Shown: positions 21,702-34,715, counted from the first letter of the stretch. The stretch is DNA of 64,000 nt from Scalesia atractyloides (GCA_947069175.1 CAMTDV010000013.1:13869001-13933000), one strand, 5' to 3'. Notes: generated by a model not told the origin, from the letters alone. Translations and numbers: made by a program.

Positions 21702-24700
21702 ATGGAACCACCATGCACCGACGATCTCGCCGACGACCTCCAAAGCATCAGCTTCAACTCCACCACCACAACCGCCACCGACATCAACCGCAGACACAAG
21801 TTCCAGCTCCGAAACCACCTGGAAAACCGCCACCCACATCTCCATTCCTGAACCCATTACTAACTTATCATTTTCGGATATCCGTTTCATTAACCGGCTC
21901 GGTGCCGGTGATATCGGTTCGGTGTACCTGTCCGAGATTAAGCGGTCTTCTTCTTCAACATCTCCGGTGGTTTTTGCTGCTAAGGTTATGGATAAGAGAG
22001 AGCTCGCTAGCCGGAACAAAGAAGGTAGAGAGAAGACAGAAAAGGAGATTCTACAGATGTTGGATCACCCGTTTCTACCGACGCTTTATGCGTCGGTAGA
22101 GTCGCCGAAATGGTCGTGTTTGTTGACTGAGTTTTGTCCCGGTGGTGATCTTCATGTTCTCCGGCAACGGCAGCCGTGTAAACGGTTCCCGGAATCCACC
22201 GTGAGGTTCGTGTTTTATCACTTAATTTTATATTAGTGGCAGAACCAGAAATTTTTAATAATACACGTTTGTCAAATTTTAAATGGCGTATCTGTTTACT
22301 TGTTACACCCTTTGAGAGAAAAAATAGTGAGCCCGCCGCAACGAAATCTAGTAATAGAGGTCAACATTTCGTTAACAACGTCAATGGACCCTTTTAACCC
22401 TCTCACCTTGTGTTCCATATTCCATGTTTGATTGTGTTGGTAATATGTTATACTTAACTTAGTGGATTAGTAGTATGGTGTTTGCTAGGGGTGTAAACAA
22501 GTTGGGTTAAGCCCAAGCCTAATTAGGTTTGAGCTCCGTTCATCATGTTTTTATGAAACTCGAGCTTGGTTCGGTTCGAGCCTATTTATTTGAGTTCGGC
22601 TCATGAATAAAACCTAAAGTTCGAGCTCGGCTCGAGCTATTTTGAGAACAACCTCAAACGAGCTAAAAGCTCAGCTTGAACTTGTTTCAGTGTCACTTAA
22701 ACAAGCAAAAACTCGCTCACCAATGTTATCATCATCATTATTATATTATTTATATATAAAAAAACTAAAATTATTGTACTTCATGCTCGAGCTCAAGCTC
22801 GATAACCAAATGAACTCTATTTCAAGCTCGAGCTCAGACTCCTCGTTAAGGCTCGGCTCGTTCGAGCTTTTAATCGAGCTAATAACGAATAGTTTCGTGC
22901 CTCTACTCTTGTTTATACCCTATTGTTTACCTTTTATGTTGATAATAATGATTTCATTCAAATAATGTAAAATTATGTAGTAAATGTAAAAAGTTTGGTT
23001 GTTAAGACCGTGTGTAGTGGGTGGGTATTGTAGGACATGTGTCATCCGGGACATTATGGGGCATTTTTCTAAAATGGATGTAGTGGGCATTGTGAGGAAT
23101 TATGTTAAAAAGGAGTGTAAAAAATTAAAAAAAAAAACATCAAAAAGAAGGTATTGGCCAACCAAAAAGTAGAATACATGTCATTGGCCAATTCAATTCA
23201 TCTTTGGCGTGGAAAAAAGTACGCCTTAAAGGATTTTCCCTAGGAGACGGTCTTATGGGCGTTTGGCGTTTTTCAGGGATAAAAGGGTGGTGCAACAAAG
23301 ATTTTAACGGTTAACGATCCTCTGTTTCGCACCATATTGTCTAATTTACACTCTGGTTACTTTAATAAAATCAACGGTCAGTATTAGTTTATGGGTATTG
23401 ATTCCAGTTACTTTAATAAAATCATCGGCCAGTAGTAGTAGGTTTGGGTATTGATTACACATGCTCGAGTGGTAAGAGTCTACGTGAGTTCGTGTGCATA
23501 TAAAAATAGCCAAACTTTCACAAGTGGTGATTATTGCCACGTGGGTTAGGATTTAAAAACATATCTTGTTAAATAAATCAATGTTTATTGACTTTTGAGT
23601 GTTTGATAGTAATTTTTTTTCTATTGTTCAAATTACAAAAAAAAAAAAAAAAAAAAGTTTTAGTTTGTTACGTGACAGTATACAGAAATCATATCCTTTT
23701 CATTAACCAAGAAAATTTAATTTAATTATGAATCTAGACAGGTGAAGTGGGTAGGTTTATTCAAATTCGTTTAAATACAAAAATTATTGATTGTTGTCTC
23801 TACAACTACTAACATTTCCATGTTTTGCTGATTGGCCTCTATGATCACGACAAATTAAGTGCTCTTCGTGAGTAGATTTATAGATAGGGGTCACCAAATT
23901 TTGTTTAGCGTAGACAGATTCAATGCATCAAATATCTATATAGCTTCGGGTCTCACTAAATTGCTCCTCATGGTTAATTTGGTGTGTTCATAGGTCTAGA
24001 CTCTTTAAATTTATATTTATTTTTCAAATTATGTTTTATTTCGTAACTTAATCTAGATTAGTATTTTATGACCAAGTATAAAAGATAAACAACGTGATTA
24101 TTTTATATACATATTTTTATTTTTTGGGTTTTAAATTTGTAACTTTATGATACTTATATGCAAAATAAATAAACAACATTTGTTACAGTTGTAATCACAT
24201 GATTCAACAAAACTGTTAACATTACAACAAATATATTTACAGGTTTTACGCATCAGAAGTGGTAGTAGCCCTGGAGTACCTCCACATGCTAGACATCATC
24301 TACCGTGATCTCAAACCCGAAAACGTTCTAGTCCGATCCGACGGTCACATCATGCTAACCGATTTCGACCTCTCCTTAAAATCCAACATCACTGCGGCCA
24401 CACCCGCTCAAATCTTCACCGACGACCCACCACTGCGGTCCAACCATTACTCTTCGACCCACCAAAAATAGCATCATCATCATCATGCATAATCCCCAAC
24501 TGCATTGTCCCATCAGTCTCTTGTTTCAACCCAAAACGCAAAAAAAAGAAGAAACCTGGGTCCCACCACGGCCCACAATTTGTCGCGGAGCCCGTGGATG
24601 TACGCTCAATGTCGTTTGTGGGGACACACGAGTATCTAGCACCCGAGATTGTGTCGGGTGAGGGACATGGTAATGCGGTGGATTGGTGGACATTGGGGAT

Positions 24701-25037
24701 TTTTATTTTTGAGTTGTTTTATGGTGTGACACCCTTTAGGGGGGTGGATAATGAGCTCACTTTGGCTAATATTGTGGCTCGGGCGCTAGAGTTTCCGAAA
24801 GAGCCTGTGGTTCCTGCGGATGCGAAGGATTTGATATCGCAATTGTTGGTTAAGGATCCAGTGAGGCGGTTGGGTTCGACAATGGGAGCATCCGCGATTA
24901 AACAACATTCATTTTTCGAAGGGGTGAATTGGGCTTTGTTGAGGTGTATGACGCCGCCGTTTGTGCCACCGCGGTTTAACATCCAGGATGTTGTGTCGGA
25001 TGATGGTTGTTTTGATACTCCGGTGGAGTACTATTAG
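21702..25037 (+). CDS. WAG1/2: WAG1/WAG2-type AGC VIII protein kinase, two exons, frame-disrupted
   Basis: Ser/Thr kinase of the plant AGCVIII group (relatives of PINOID), which in Arabidopsis phosphorylate PIN auxin exporters. Exon 1 is 21702-22205 and exon 2 is 24243-25037. The intron is 22206-24242, with acceptor TTTACAG, and splits an Arg codon so that VR joins FYASEV. Visible: Gly loop [11 protein letters not shown], lysine in [23 protein letters not shown], the group-specific DFD in place of DFG, the insert with [25 protein letters not shown], and the C-terminus ending PVEYY. Two frame problems: the N-terminus ([15 protein letters not shown]) is in another frame from the kinase core, with the shift near 21793-21800, and a second shift lies near 24430-24434 inside the insert. 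It is either a recent pseudogene or carries sequence errors. Element 1 sits 222 bp upstream of the ATG. Confidence 0.85.
22486..22905. mobile_element. hAT-like MITE in the WAG-like intron
   Basis: Starts TAGGGGTGTAAACAAG and ends, reversed, TAGAGGCACGAAAC. The interior is full of GAGCTCGAGC/GCTCGGCTCG blocks in both orientations, as in 11759-12309. The 8 bp flanks (GTGTTTGC and CTCTTGTT) do not match, so the boundaries may be off or the insertion is old. Confidence 0.55.
23005..23253. mobile_element. Short TIR MITE in the WAG-like intron
   Basis: Left end AGACCGTGTGTAGTGGG and right end, reversed, AGACCGTCTCC, with TA on each side. The inverted repeats are short and imperfect. Mariner- or Harbinger-type size (about 250 bp). 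A 17 bp A-run follows in the same intron at about 23636-23656. Confidence 0.45.
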
Positions 25038-28000
25038 GGATACTGGTGTGGGATTATATTTGGCTGAGTACTTAAAAAGAATGTCTATCTCATTTTCACC
25101 TTTTTAATGGTTTTGGTCACATATATTTATTTTTGTATCATAAATAATATTTTGAGAGGTGAAAGATAAACTCACGAATAAAAGGAATATGTAGTCACAT
25201 TGTGGGGCCCACTTCAATTTAAACATTAAAAACTAAAAGAAAAATAGGGAGCACTATTAAGGTGCATCACTTATGTGGCGTTGATGTGACGCAATAGGCT
25301 CCGATGCATACCATCCAACGTAATGAGAGTGAGCGGTTGGGTGTGGGGCCCATATCACAATCCACCTATATGAAAGGATGTAATTAAAATTCTCTGAGGT
25401 TGTAGAAATAGAATATTAATAATTTGATTGTATTTCACATATATAAAAAACATACATCTATGCAGTTTTGATGACACATTGCTTCATGTGAAGAAATTTG
25501 GCAAGGGAAATTATAAAGAGGAGTTAAGTTTAGAGAAGGAACCACATGGTGGTTCATGCCTGCTCGGCTAGTGTAGCGCTGCTTAAATCCGGTCCAAGCT
25601 TTTTTTTGCGCCTGAAGGTTTTAGGCGCTTAAGTACAACCTCAAATCGCCTCGTCTAAGGGTTTAACGCGTGCCTTGATACGCTTTTGGCAATAATGAAA
25701 TTGATTATAGTTATGGTATATTAAACCATTTACATCTCCTGAAGTTTTGGTCCTATTTGGAATAAAATTGTGATTTGCATCCAAGGGTTGGCACTATGCA
25801 CATAGTTTAGATAATTATCTTGTCGTGTAGAGACACTTTGGGAACAGACACCTTTATTCAAGATGACACTGATTTTAGTGACAATTTTATCAAAACAACT
25901 TGTTCTTTTAATAAAAATATAGATCTCCAATTATATCTTTAGTATAATCGGCCAATTAAGTTGCATTATCGCTAACATGATTAAGTCATAATTGTAATTT
26001 GTCTTTAAACATAGAAACCATAGTTGTGATTTGTCATTAATCAAAGAAATTATAATTGTAATTTGTCATTTATCAAATAAATTACCATTGTGAGTTGCCA
26101 TAAGTTAAAGAAATAATAATTGTAATTTGTCATTAATGAAAGAAATTGTAATTGTAATGTGTCTTCAGAAAAATATGCGTATATAATTATAATTTACGAA
26201 ATACACCATTGTTGATAATGTATTTGTTACATTTAGGTTGATTTTGATTAGACAATTTACTAAATAGTTTTTTTTATAAGATAAGATAAAAATGGCATTT
26301 TATAAGACATGTAGCTAAAAATAGGTCTAAATGGGCCAACACAACTCCTTGTTATCGTTAGTCGTTTCGCGTAACGGTCACCACTACCACTATTGTCGCT
26401 GTGCAACCTGGCCCCCTCCAATAGTGTTGCTTACCACTGCATCCAGTGTCCTCGCTTCCTATCGTCTCCTACCGTCATAAAAATAAATATAACAATTTAA
26501 CCTATTATGATACATTTTTAGAAAACTACCAATCTCAACCAAGCCATTTTAAGGATGCCGTTTCAGTTAGGGTTTGTTTTAGTTTTCAGTTTTAGGTTTA
26601 AAAAGTGATTTAAGATATTTGGGTTTGACTTTAAAGATTTGTGATACGGGTGACGGTTGTTTTAGGTGATTATGTAAACATCACAAATGAAGAAAACGTT
26701 TAGCAAATAGTGAATATCATCATGAAATTATTATAAGTAAATACAAACAATTAACATAAAAACATGAAAAAAGTATCACAAAAATAGTTGTCTATTTCCG
26801 TATTTTTTATGATAATATTTTTTCTTTAAAAAAACTCTTTGAAAGTTAACATATATTTTTGTACTTGGTATATTGAAATTGAACTTGCAATAATAATTTA
26901 CATATATACATTTGCAAGTTATATAAACACTAACTTACTTTTTTGATTTTTTTGTCATTTTTTTTTTTTGACTTTTTTCCCTTTTGTTTTACATATTTAT
27001 ACATTTCCAAGTTATATGAAAGTAACTTACTTTTTTAATTTTTTTTTGTCAGTTTTGCTTTTTGACTTTTTTCCCTTTTGTCTTTTATTTATTACAGGAA
27101 AGTTTTATAATCAAGTTTTATGTGTTTATTTTTATGTACGCATATAAATTTAAATTGTTTACGTTAAACATTAAAATTTTTCTGTAATAAGTTGGGTCAA
27201 ATATAATATGTTTCTATACTTATTATTATGTATGTTTCAGTTGGTTCACGTGTTGATATAAATTTTATTTTTTCAAAAATGAGTGGTGTTAAAATATAAT
27301 ACATTTTTGTGTACGTTTTCAGATTGTCTATATTTTTGACATAAATTTTATTCATAAACGAGCCGGGTCAAATATGATACATTTTCATTAAATGGTATAA
27401 ATTCGAGTTACTTTACGTTTCGGTAACGTCGCAACGTGTCGTAACTATTTTCTTACGTGTTTATTTTTTTTTGAACGTGTCGGTATAAATTCAAGCTGGT
27501 TACAATTTTATGTAAATTTTCTTCGGAAATATGTTAGGCCAAATATAATCCGTTTTCGTGTTTATTTTATGTACGTTTTCAGTTGGTTTACGTTTTAATG
27601 TAAATTACAATTAGCAAGTTGTGTGAATAGTGTTTTCATCCTATTGACTTTTTTTTTTGTTTCTTTCTTGATTTTTTATGTATTTTATTCTTTTCATTTT
27701 TTTTTACTTTTCTTTATGTTTAGTGTTTTAGTTTTCGTTCCTTTTTTTAATTAAACTTATATTTAAGATAATATTTACATTTCCATTTACAATTAATCTA
27801 AAATCAGCTTGTCCCAATTTAAATTTGTTTTTATGGTTTTCGGTCAATGTAAAAGATGTGTCAATATTCTTTTGAACATATCTCTTTCGGTTACTATACT
27901 TAACTAAAATAGATATCGACCGAAACCCCATAGCGTAGCGCGGATGATCTTACTAGTCATCAACTAGTGACAACATAAATAAATATCACAAAAAACATAT

Positions 28001-28647
28001 AAATAATCTGGTGTCAAACATATAGCACACTTGTTTGACTCTTAGCAAGTCCCTTAATGTTTTCTGACAACAAATATCAAGCCCAAATTTATCATACATA
28101 TGTGACAAGTAATTATACCAACCATGGGGCAATGAAAGTTATGTTTGTGGTTGAAACAGTTTAGATGATAATTGAAGAGCTAAGTAATGACAGGTGACCA
28201 CCACGGACCGGTGGTGGTGGTGGTGGTTCGAATCGTCCCCACCATGTGAAATGGTTTCCATCGACGGTGCAATGGTGGGGTTTGGAGCATTTGTCATTTG
28301 TCTTATGATTATAAAAACAAAAACGACATTTGGTTTTATATATCAACACATACTTTGGGTAGGTAGGCTTGTTCAGAAAATGAAACATAGATCAACCTAG
28401 TTCAAGTTGACCATTGTTTAACCGACAGTCCGACACCCGTGACCGTAGATCAATGCTGGGCCTGGTCTTTAGTCATGACCCGAGTTGGGCCCAAATAGCC
28501 CAGTCCAGCTTGGCTCAAAGATTTCTTCAATTTCTTTTAACCATGTTATTCATCAAGTTCTTTGCAATTAATTAATTAACATATAACATTGAAAGATACG
28601 TTTATTAAAGGAACAATTTTCAGTAAATAACTGTATAATAAACTTGT
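25038..28647. other. Intergenic, AT-rich, with degenerate tandem repeats
   Basis: No gene is recognised. 25985-26170 repeats a unit of about 50 bp built on AATTGTAATTTGTCATTAAT four or five times. 26900-27090 holds two imperfect copies of a roughly 95 bp unit ending TTTTTTGACTTTTTTCCC. 27200-27600 repeats ATGTACGTTTTCAGTTGGTT-like blocks. The end at 27925-27955 (GCGTAGCGCGG followed by CTAGT) vaguely resembles a Helitron tail, but the evidence is too thin to call it. Confidence 0.4.
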
Positions 28648-28655
28648 ACATAGTG

Positions 28656-29001
28656 CTAGGGAAGTAAGGCGTTGATTATACGGTTTCGAATCAATTAAAC
28701 CGAAAACTAAAACTGTTTAAAATCGAACCGAATTACCTATTTGGTTTTTCAGTTCGGTTTTTTTCAAATGGATTTTCGGTTTCCGAAATTTGAATATGGT
28801 TATTCAAGTTTTGTGAGTTTAGCCCAATCCAATTAAAACTTTCGCGCAACTAAGTCCAATTACAAAATATATAAAAATAAAAGATTAAAAAATATATTTT
28901 TGTTTTGTAGGTCAAAAATGGAAACCAACCCAAATTCGTATTTGGAATTCAACCAAATAAACCAAATTGAATAAACAAAAACCAAACCAATGAACACCCC
29001 T
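28656..29001. mobile_element. hAT-like MITE, 346 bp, perfect 8 bp TSD
   Basis: ACATAGTG flanks it at 28648-28655 and 29002-29009. The right end, reversed, is AGGGGTGTTCATTGGTTTGG, the common hAT terminus; the left end is CTAGGGAAGTAAGG. The interior is rich in AACCGAA / TTCGGTT in both orientations. Confidence 0.85.
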
Positions 29002-29009
29002 ACATAGTG

Positions 29010-31913
29010 TTTGTAGATAATTAGTTTAGAATGAAAAAAAAGAGTGAAGACGCAATTACATATGCGCTTATACACATTGACGGATCCATAAGTATTTTTA
29101 GGGGGGCAAAATTGGGTCTGAATGGATCGGTTCAAATGAAATAACAAATAATGGTATAACAAATGAAATGATTTAATACAAACACTATAATTCATTAAAT
29201 ATTATATTAACAATATTAAAACTAAAGAAAATAATTAACAAGTTTAACGTATAACAAAAAAAGGTTGCAAACTAATAAAAATTGGTACTCAGTATAGCAA
29301 CCAAAATAGAATTTTATAAAATAATAATAATTGTTTTTCGGTTACTACAATTTGTTTCAGTTCGTTATGGTATTAGTATAGTACTAACACTCGATAAATG
29401 AATATCAGTTTTTATACTGACGGTCGAAATGTATAACAGTTATGTCACAAAATTGTCTTTAGTTAAATTATGTCACAAAATTGTCTTTAGTTAAATTGAT
29501 AAAATAAAACTTTGAAAGTTATTAATTTATAATATAAGAATTTGGTTTAAAAAACCGTAAAGTAAATAACTAACTAAGTTGTAAAATTTAACATAAGTTA
29601 TACTTTTATTTTTAGAACATCCATATTGAACAATATATTGTGATTTCACTAAAGAAATTAAACCAAAATATTTGTATAAAGCTATATTAATTCTAAAAAG
29701 ATTAGCTTAAATAATATAAAAGGAAACATCAAAACCTTGGATAAAAATACAAGAAAAAAAGAAAGAAAAGAAGTGTGGACATGTTCTAAGTATAGAGTGA
29801 ATTGAATTGAAAACATCGATGAAAACAAAGGAAATTAAATATTGTATTTATGAAGAAACAAATTTTAATAAATTATACAGGGGTAATCCTTGGATAATCA
29901 ATTTAACTAATTAGCTTAGAGTAAGTTAACCACACGTAGTGCTTAAAAATTGAATATGGTGAACTGAAGCCTAACCAGTATTTTCATTTTTGTGTGAACG
30001 TTCTTTGTGTTATACCCCTGGCCCCTTTCAAGACTTAGCCTAGTGTGGCCCTTACGCTCCTTCCAAGGTTTTGAATAAATATGAAGTGGGCTTGGCTAGG
30101 TTAGGGCCTAAGAGGCTTGTGCCCACCCTCTCCCATTAAGGTGTATCATTCACTGCCTATGCCTATACGCATGGAGAAACACATGTCTAAATTCAAGAGA
30201 TTTATCTTTTTGGGAATGGTCTCGTTAACTAGGGGTGAATCATTCGCCTTTCCTCGATGATGAACTAGATGCAACCTGGAAAACAAATACCGTGAGACTC
30301 GTTATAAGGAGGAGAGATTAGGGGGGTTATTCTTTTAACCATCCTCCAGCGTAAGAATAAGTATCGTTAAGAAAAATAAACGAGTGTGTGTTAATAGTGA
30401 GAGAATAAGAGAGCCGATCCTTAAACCTATGGTTGAAAGTTGGTATTTATGGTCGAAGAGTGTGGAGAAAGAGATGGGCTGATAGGCCTTGGGTCGGATG
30501 TCGTCATCAAGGAATATTTCGTTTGCCTACTCTGACACGACCGTTAGTGTGAGTAGAGGATTGAGTAGTTGGCGAACGGTCATTGGAGCCACGTGGCCTG
30601 ACAGTTGTCCTTGATGTCGAGTCTGTCACCAGCTGTGATTGGAGATCTTGGAGCAATGAATGGTGCGACCTGATTGGTTACACGTCATTGTCCTTTCGTA
30701 CTATTTGTCTCCTGCATGATTGTTCATCTTGGGAGTTGTTTGGTCGGGGTCTGGCGCATGCTGATTGGCTATTGCTCCTACTATCTGTACTATTTGTACT
30801 TGTATAAGTTGTCGTTGTGTTGGGCATGCTATCGAGAGCTTGCACGCACGGTCTAGCGATCACCAAGAATTATTTTGCTAAGTCTGGGTATGGCCCTCTA
30901 TGCGTGTGTGTTATAACTACTTGCGCAGAATTTAGAACCATACCCATTCAAGTCCCCTAGTCAAGTGCTCCCATGTGCGGATCGCAGGTGGATGGAGCTC
31001 GGGACTAGATAACTATTGCTTTGGTTTTTGTAACTTGGCGTAAGTCTGGCTTTTTCGTTGGTACTCTGTGCTGATGCACATGTTATTTTTGCTTTTATAT
31101 TCCTAGTTGTCGGTGCATGCCGCACAGAAACTTACTTCCTTGGAGGGAAAGAAAACTGGTGGCGCACAGCCTTGAAGGTTTCAAATTCAAAAAAAAGAAT
31201 CTTTTGAGGATAAGGTTTGGTGAAAAAGGATGACTTTTGCGTCTGTAGTAAAAATGTTGTTAGTACTATCTATTGTAATACAATTGACATGCTACTTTAC
31301 AATGGTTAATTAAGTACGTAACCTAACGTGCAAAAAACAAAAGCACGCCTGAGTAATATGCTAAGTGGGCGAATGACAGACAAAATAGAACATGAAACAT
31401 ATAAACTTGAAATCATAAACTCATAAACATTAACATGTAACTTGAGCATGAACTTGAACTTGGCATGTATCTTGTAAAACATGTAAATCATATAACTTGC
31501 AAACTTGTCTATGCATCTTATAGACTCGACTCATAAAATCATGTACTTGTAAGACTTGAAAATAAAATTGTACCTTAAGCGTGTGATATTGAGTTTACCC
31601 AACTAAACGTCTTCCTTGAAATCGTTGTAACCTTCGACCAGCTAACGATGGAGTGTAGTGTGGCTTCAATCACCGCCGGAAAGATGGTGTTTGAGAGGGA
31701 GAGCCATTGAGGTGCGAGTGATCGATCATGCTTGTTTCTAGAGTCGTATTTATAGAGATGCATCGGATCTTTTCTGGTATTTTAAACTTCGAAACCACCA
31801 TAACCATAGAGAGAAATCCGGTGAAGAAGGCACAACAGAAATACATAAAAATGAAGAAATGTTTTCTTAACTTGATCTCAACCTATTCAAAGATTAATAT
31901 TTTAAATCCTTAC
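29010..31913. other. Intergenic; no gene recognised
   Basis: 29010-29950 is AT-rich, with the direct repeat TATGTCACAAAATTGTCTTT (29442 and 29468). 30000-31150 is less AT-rich and may be remnant transposon sequence, but no terminal repeats, protein motif or splice pattern could be found. A plus-strand ORF of 74 codons at 30583-30807 overlaps others in different frames and lacks support. Confidence 0.3.
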
Positions 31914-31921
31914 TTATGGTT

Positions 31922-32592
31922 AGGGGCGAGCAGAAAACCGAAATAACCGAACCGTAATCGACAAAACGGAACTAAAAAACCAAACCGAAACAAAAACCAA
32001 TGGTTTAGCTTTCGGATTTTTAATAACCGAAAATATCGGTTCGATTTTCGGATAACCATTTTCAATAATCGAATAAAACCGAACCGAACAAAAAAAAACT
32101 TATATTTTTATGTTTAAGCCTAAGTTTTTTAAGTGTTTAACTCATGCTATTAGAAATTATTAATTTTATTCTTGAATATTAAGAATTTATTATAAAAACA
32201 TTAACATGTTTATTTATAATTGAGATAATTTATTGCCTACAACAAATAAAAAAATTAGGTATAAAAATTAAATAATTTTCAAGGTAATATAAAAAAATGT
32301 CTGATAAAAACTTTGAAAAAAACATAAGAATAGATGAGAAGCCAGGCTTATCTAAATATTATTAGCTAAAAAGGCTAGGTATAAAAACTTAAATGTAAAC
32401 ATATTAAATTTTAAATTATACTTTTTATTTTTGTTTCAAAAACCAAAATGACCAAAAAAACAAAACCAAACCGATGTTAAAACCAAAATAAAACCGAAAC
32501 TGAACAGTTTTTAGATACCGAAAATCGACATTTCGGTTTCAGTTTTGATTTTGCCCAAAAAACAAACCGAACCAAACCATATACACCCCTGG
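31922..32592. mobile_element. hAT-like MITE, 671 bp, perfect 8 bp TSD
   Basis: TTATGGTT flanks it at 31914-31921 and 32593-32600. The left end is AGGGGCGAGCAGAAAACCG and the reversed right end contains AGGGGTGTATATGGTTTGG. The interior has AACCGAAA and TTTCGGTT blocks in both orientations near the ends and AT-rich filler between. No ORF. Confidence 0.82.
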
Positions 32593-32874
32593 TTATGGTT
32601 TATTTTAGGGTCGTATTTATAAAGATTAACATTCTTTTAACGTCCACCATAAGACTCAAACCTAACCTTAGGAGGAACACCACAGAACAAAATATTCTCG
32701 GCATGATGACACGATGTAGTGAGAATACATAAAATAAAAACATTTTAAACTACTAAATGTCATGACAAACTTTTGCAAAGTCATACAAAAATCAAAATTT
32801 GGGCACAACACTCAGAAAATAACCATAAAAAAATTAATATTGATGAAACAAGAAAATGCTTGATTCCAAGATCC

Positions 32875-34529
32875 TCAGTCAAACAAACTGAATCCCATGT
32901 CCTGCAAGATAAATTAACAAAAAAATCAGCAACAGAAAAGAAAACAATCAACAATTTATAAACATACAAGTACTCAATTAAAATTCAATAAACATATGGC
33001 AAACAATTTAAATGCAAAGTTGTTATAAGAGAGCTTACATCGTCAGACTCTTCCTTCTCTTCAACCTTTTCTTCTTTCTTTGACTCAGCAGCAGCAGCAG
33101 CTGCAGGTGCAGCGCCACCACCCGCTGCAACAGCAACTGCAACACCACCACCACCTGAAGGAACTGAAGCTAACTTTTCCCTTCCCGATGCAATTAGTTC
33201 AGTGATATCTTTACCCTTAACCTCTGACAGCAACAATTCAATTTTATCATCATCACAATCAGCTCCAACTGCATAAATATTCAGAAACTAAAATTATGTT
33301 AATTAACGTGTTATAAAATAAAAGTTATTGCTGAAATTTAGGTGTTATAAAATAAAAGTTATTACTGATTTTTAATATAATAACTGGACGTGTTATAAAA
33401 TAAAGTTATTATAACACAAGTTCACATCAATTTGATTATAGATTCGGTGATTCTATTTCAAAACGAATAATTGCCTGAAATCAAACCATTATCTACTTAT
33501 AAAAACAAAAGAACCATAATCACAAAAGTCTCCCGACTTTATGCAAATGTACAAGTTACAAACTGAAGTAGCTTGAAACCAAAATGGTTTCTTTATTATC
33601 GGTTTGTTCATCAATAAGCTACCAGTTAACGAATTTTACACGCACATAAATGCTCATAAAGAAAACAAACTGTTTATTATCCCTCAATCATAACATTCGT
33701 ATGGAAAACAAGAATCCAAATCACAAAAGCCCCCTAATTTTACGCAACCATAAAAACTACCAGCAAAAGTAATTGAATCCACAGACATTTCTTTCCTTTA
33801 TTACCCGATTAATTCATCAATAGGTTACGAGTTATCAAACACACAAATTCATAATTGCTCATAAACAAAACAAACAGTTTATAATGACTCAATCATAAGC
33901 AACTTATGGCAAACAAAGATCAAAATCACAAAAATCACCTGATTTTATGCAAATATAAAAAACACCAATAAAAGCAGCTTAAATCTAAAAAAAATACCAT
34001 CCTTATTATCGGTTTGTTCATTAATATGTTGCAAGTTATCAACTTTACAAATGTATTGGATGCTCATATACAGAACAAACAGTTTATTATCATTTAAACC
34101 TCAACCATAATAATCTACTTATGGCAAACAAGAATCAAAATCACAAAATTCACCTGACTCTACACAAATATAAAAGCCACCAACAAATATAGCTTGAATC
34201 CAATGTCATTTGTCTTCTTTATTATCACTTTACTCATTGATAAGTTACCAATTATCACTTTCACAAAGGCATAATTGCTCATAAACATAACAAAACACAA
34301 TATACTTATGGCAAACAATGATCAAAATCTACTCATACGCATAATAAACACATATTCTATAGCTACAATACAATAAAATTTGATTATTAACAAAAATGTG
34401 TTGCAATTCATCAAAAAATCATTCGACCTCTTTTAATTTACCTGAACCAAGGATGCTCTTCAAATCCTCAGCAGACGGAGAGGTGTTTCCTCCCAACAAA
34501 GCGAGCAAATATGCAGCAACAACCTTCAT
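32875..34529 (-). CDS. RPP2: 60S acidic ribosomal protein P2 (stalk protein)
   Basis: Three coding exons: 34442-34529, 33039-33268 and 32875-32901, with donors GTAAAT and GTAAGC. Together they encode 114 residues, the normal P2 length. It starts MKVVAAYLLALLGG, continues through the dimerisation half (SAEDLKSILGS ... ELLLSEVKGKDITELI), an Ala/Gly-rich hinge, an acidic Lys/Glu stretch and the terminal SDDDMGFSLFD-type tail, here split so that the last exon holds only DMGFSLFD. That tail contacts elongation factors and is phosphorylated in the family. A 5'UTR intron (34534-34639) precedes the ATG. Intron 1 is 1.17 kb and mostly repeats. The promoter carries a telo-box and GGCCCA. The gene looks intact. 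Confidence 0.96.
33440..34335. repeat. Degenerate tandem repeat of about 210 bp in RPP2 intron 1
   Basis: Four to five diverged copies. Each has, in order, an AATCACAAAA..CACCTGATTTTATGCAAAT-like block (33517, 33725, 33927, 34140), AGCTTGAATC, TTTATTATCGGTTTGTTCAT, and GCTCATAAACAAAACAAACAGT. They fill nearly the whole intron. A separate short triplication of GTGTTATAAAATAAAAGTTA lies at 33308-33410. Confidence 0.75.
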
Positions 34530-34706
34530 TTTGCTGGATAAAACAAACACAAAACTAACAGATGAAATTGAATAAACGAAGCGTGTAACTGTACGGACGA
34601 TCGATAAATTAGATGTGTAGATCAGATGGAAGAAGATACCTGTGAGAAGTGTTACTGCTGCTGTGTGATTTGCTTGATTTGTGTGGCGAGTTATGTGGTC
34701 GGCGTG

Positions 34707-34715
34707 AAACCCTAA
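34707..34715 (+). promoter_or_regulatory. Telo-box upstream of RPP2
   Basis: AAACCCTAA, the interstitial telomere-like motif common close to the start of plant ribosomal protein genes. It lies just outside the likely 5'UTR exon. Confidence 0.7.

Noticed and set aside
21626..22099. 157-codon ORF overlapping the WAG-like first exon
   Set aside because: It is neither the N-terminal frame nor the kinase frame and translates to Pro/His/Arg-rich sequence; a frame shadow.
27925..27955. Helitron 3' end (GCGTAGCGCGG followed by CTAGT)
   Set aside because: The hairpin is weak, the base after CTAGT is C and not the expected T, and no matching 5' end was found.
30583..30866. Overlapping ORFs on both strands near 30.6-30.9 kb
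   Set aside because: Three different frames are open over the same bases, with no motif, splice pattern or homology recognised.
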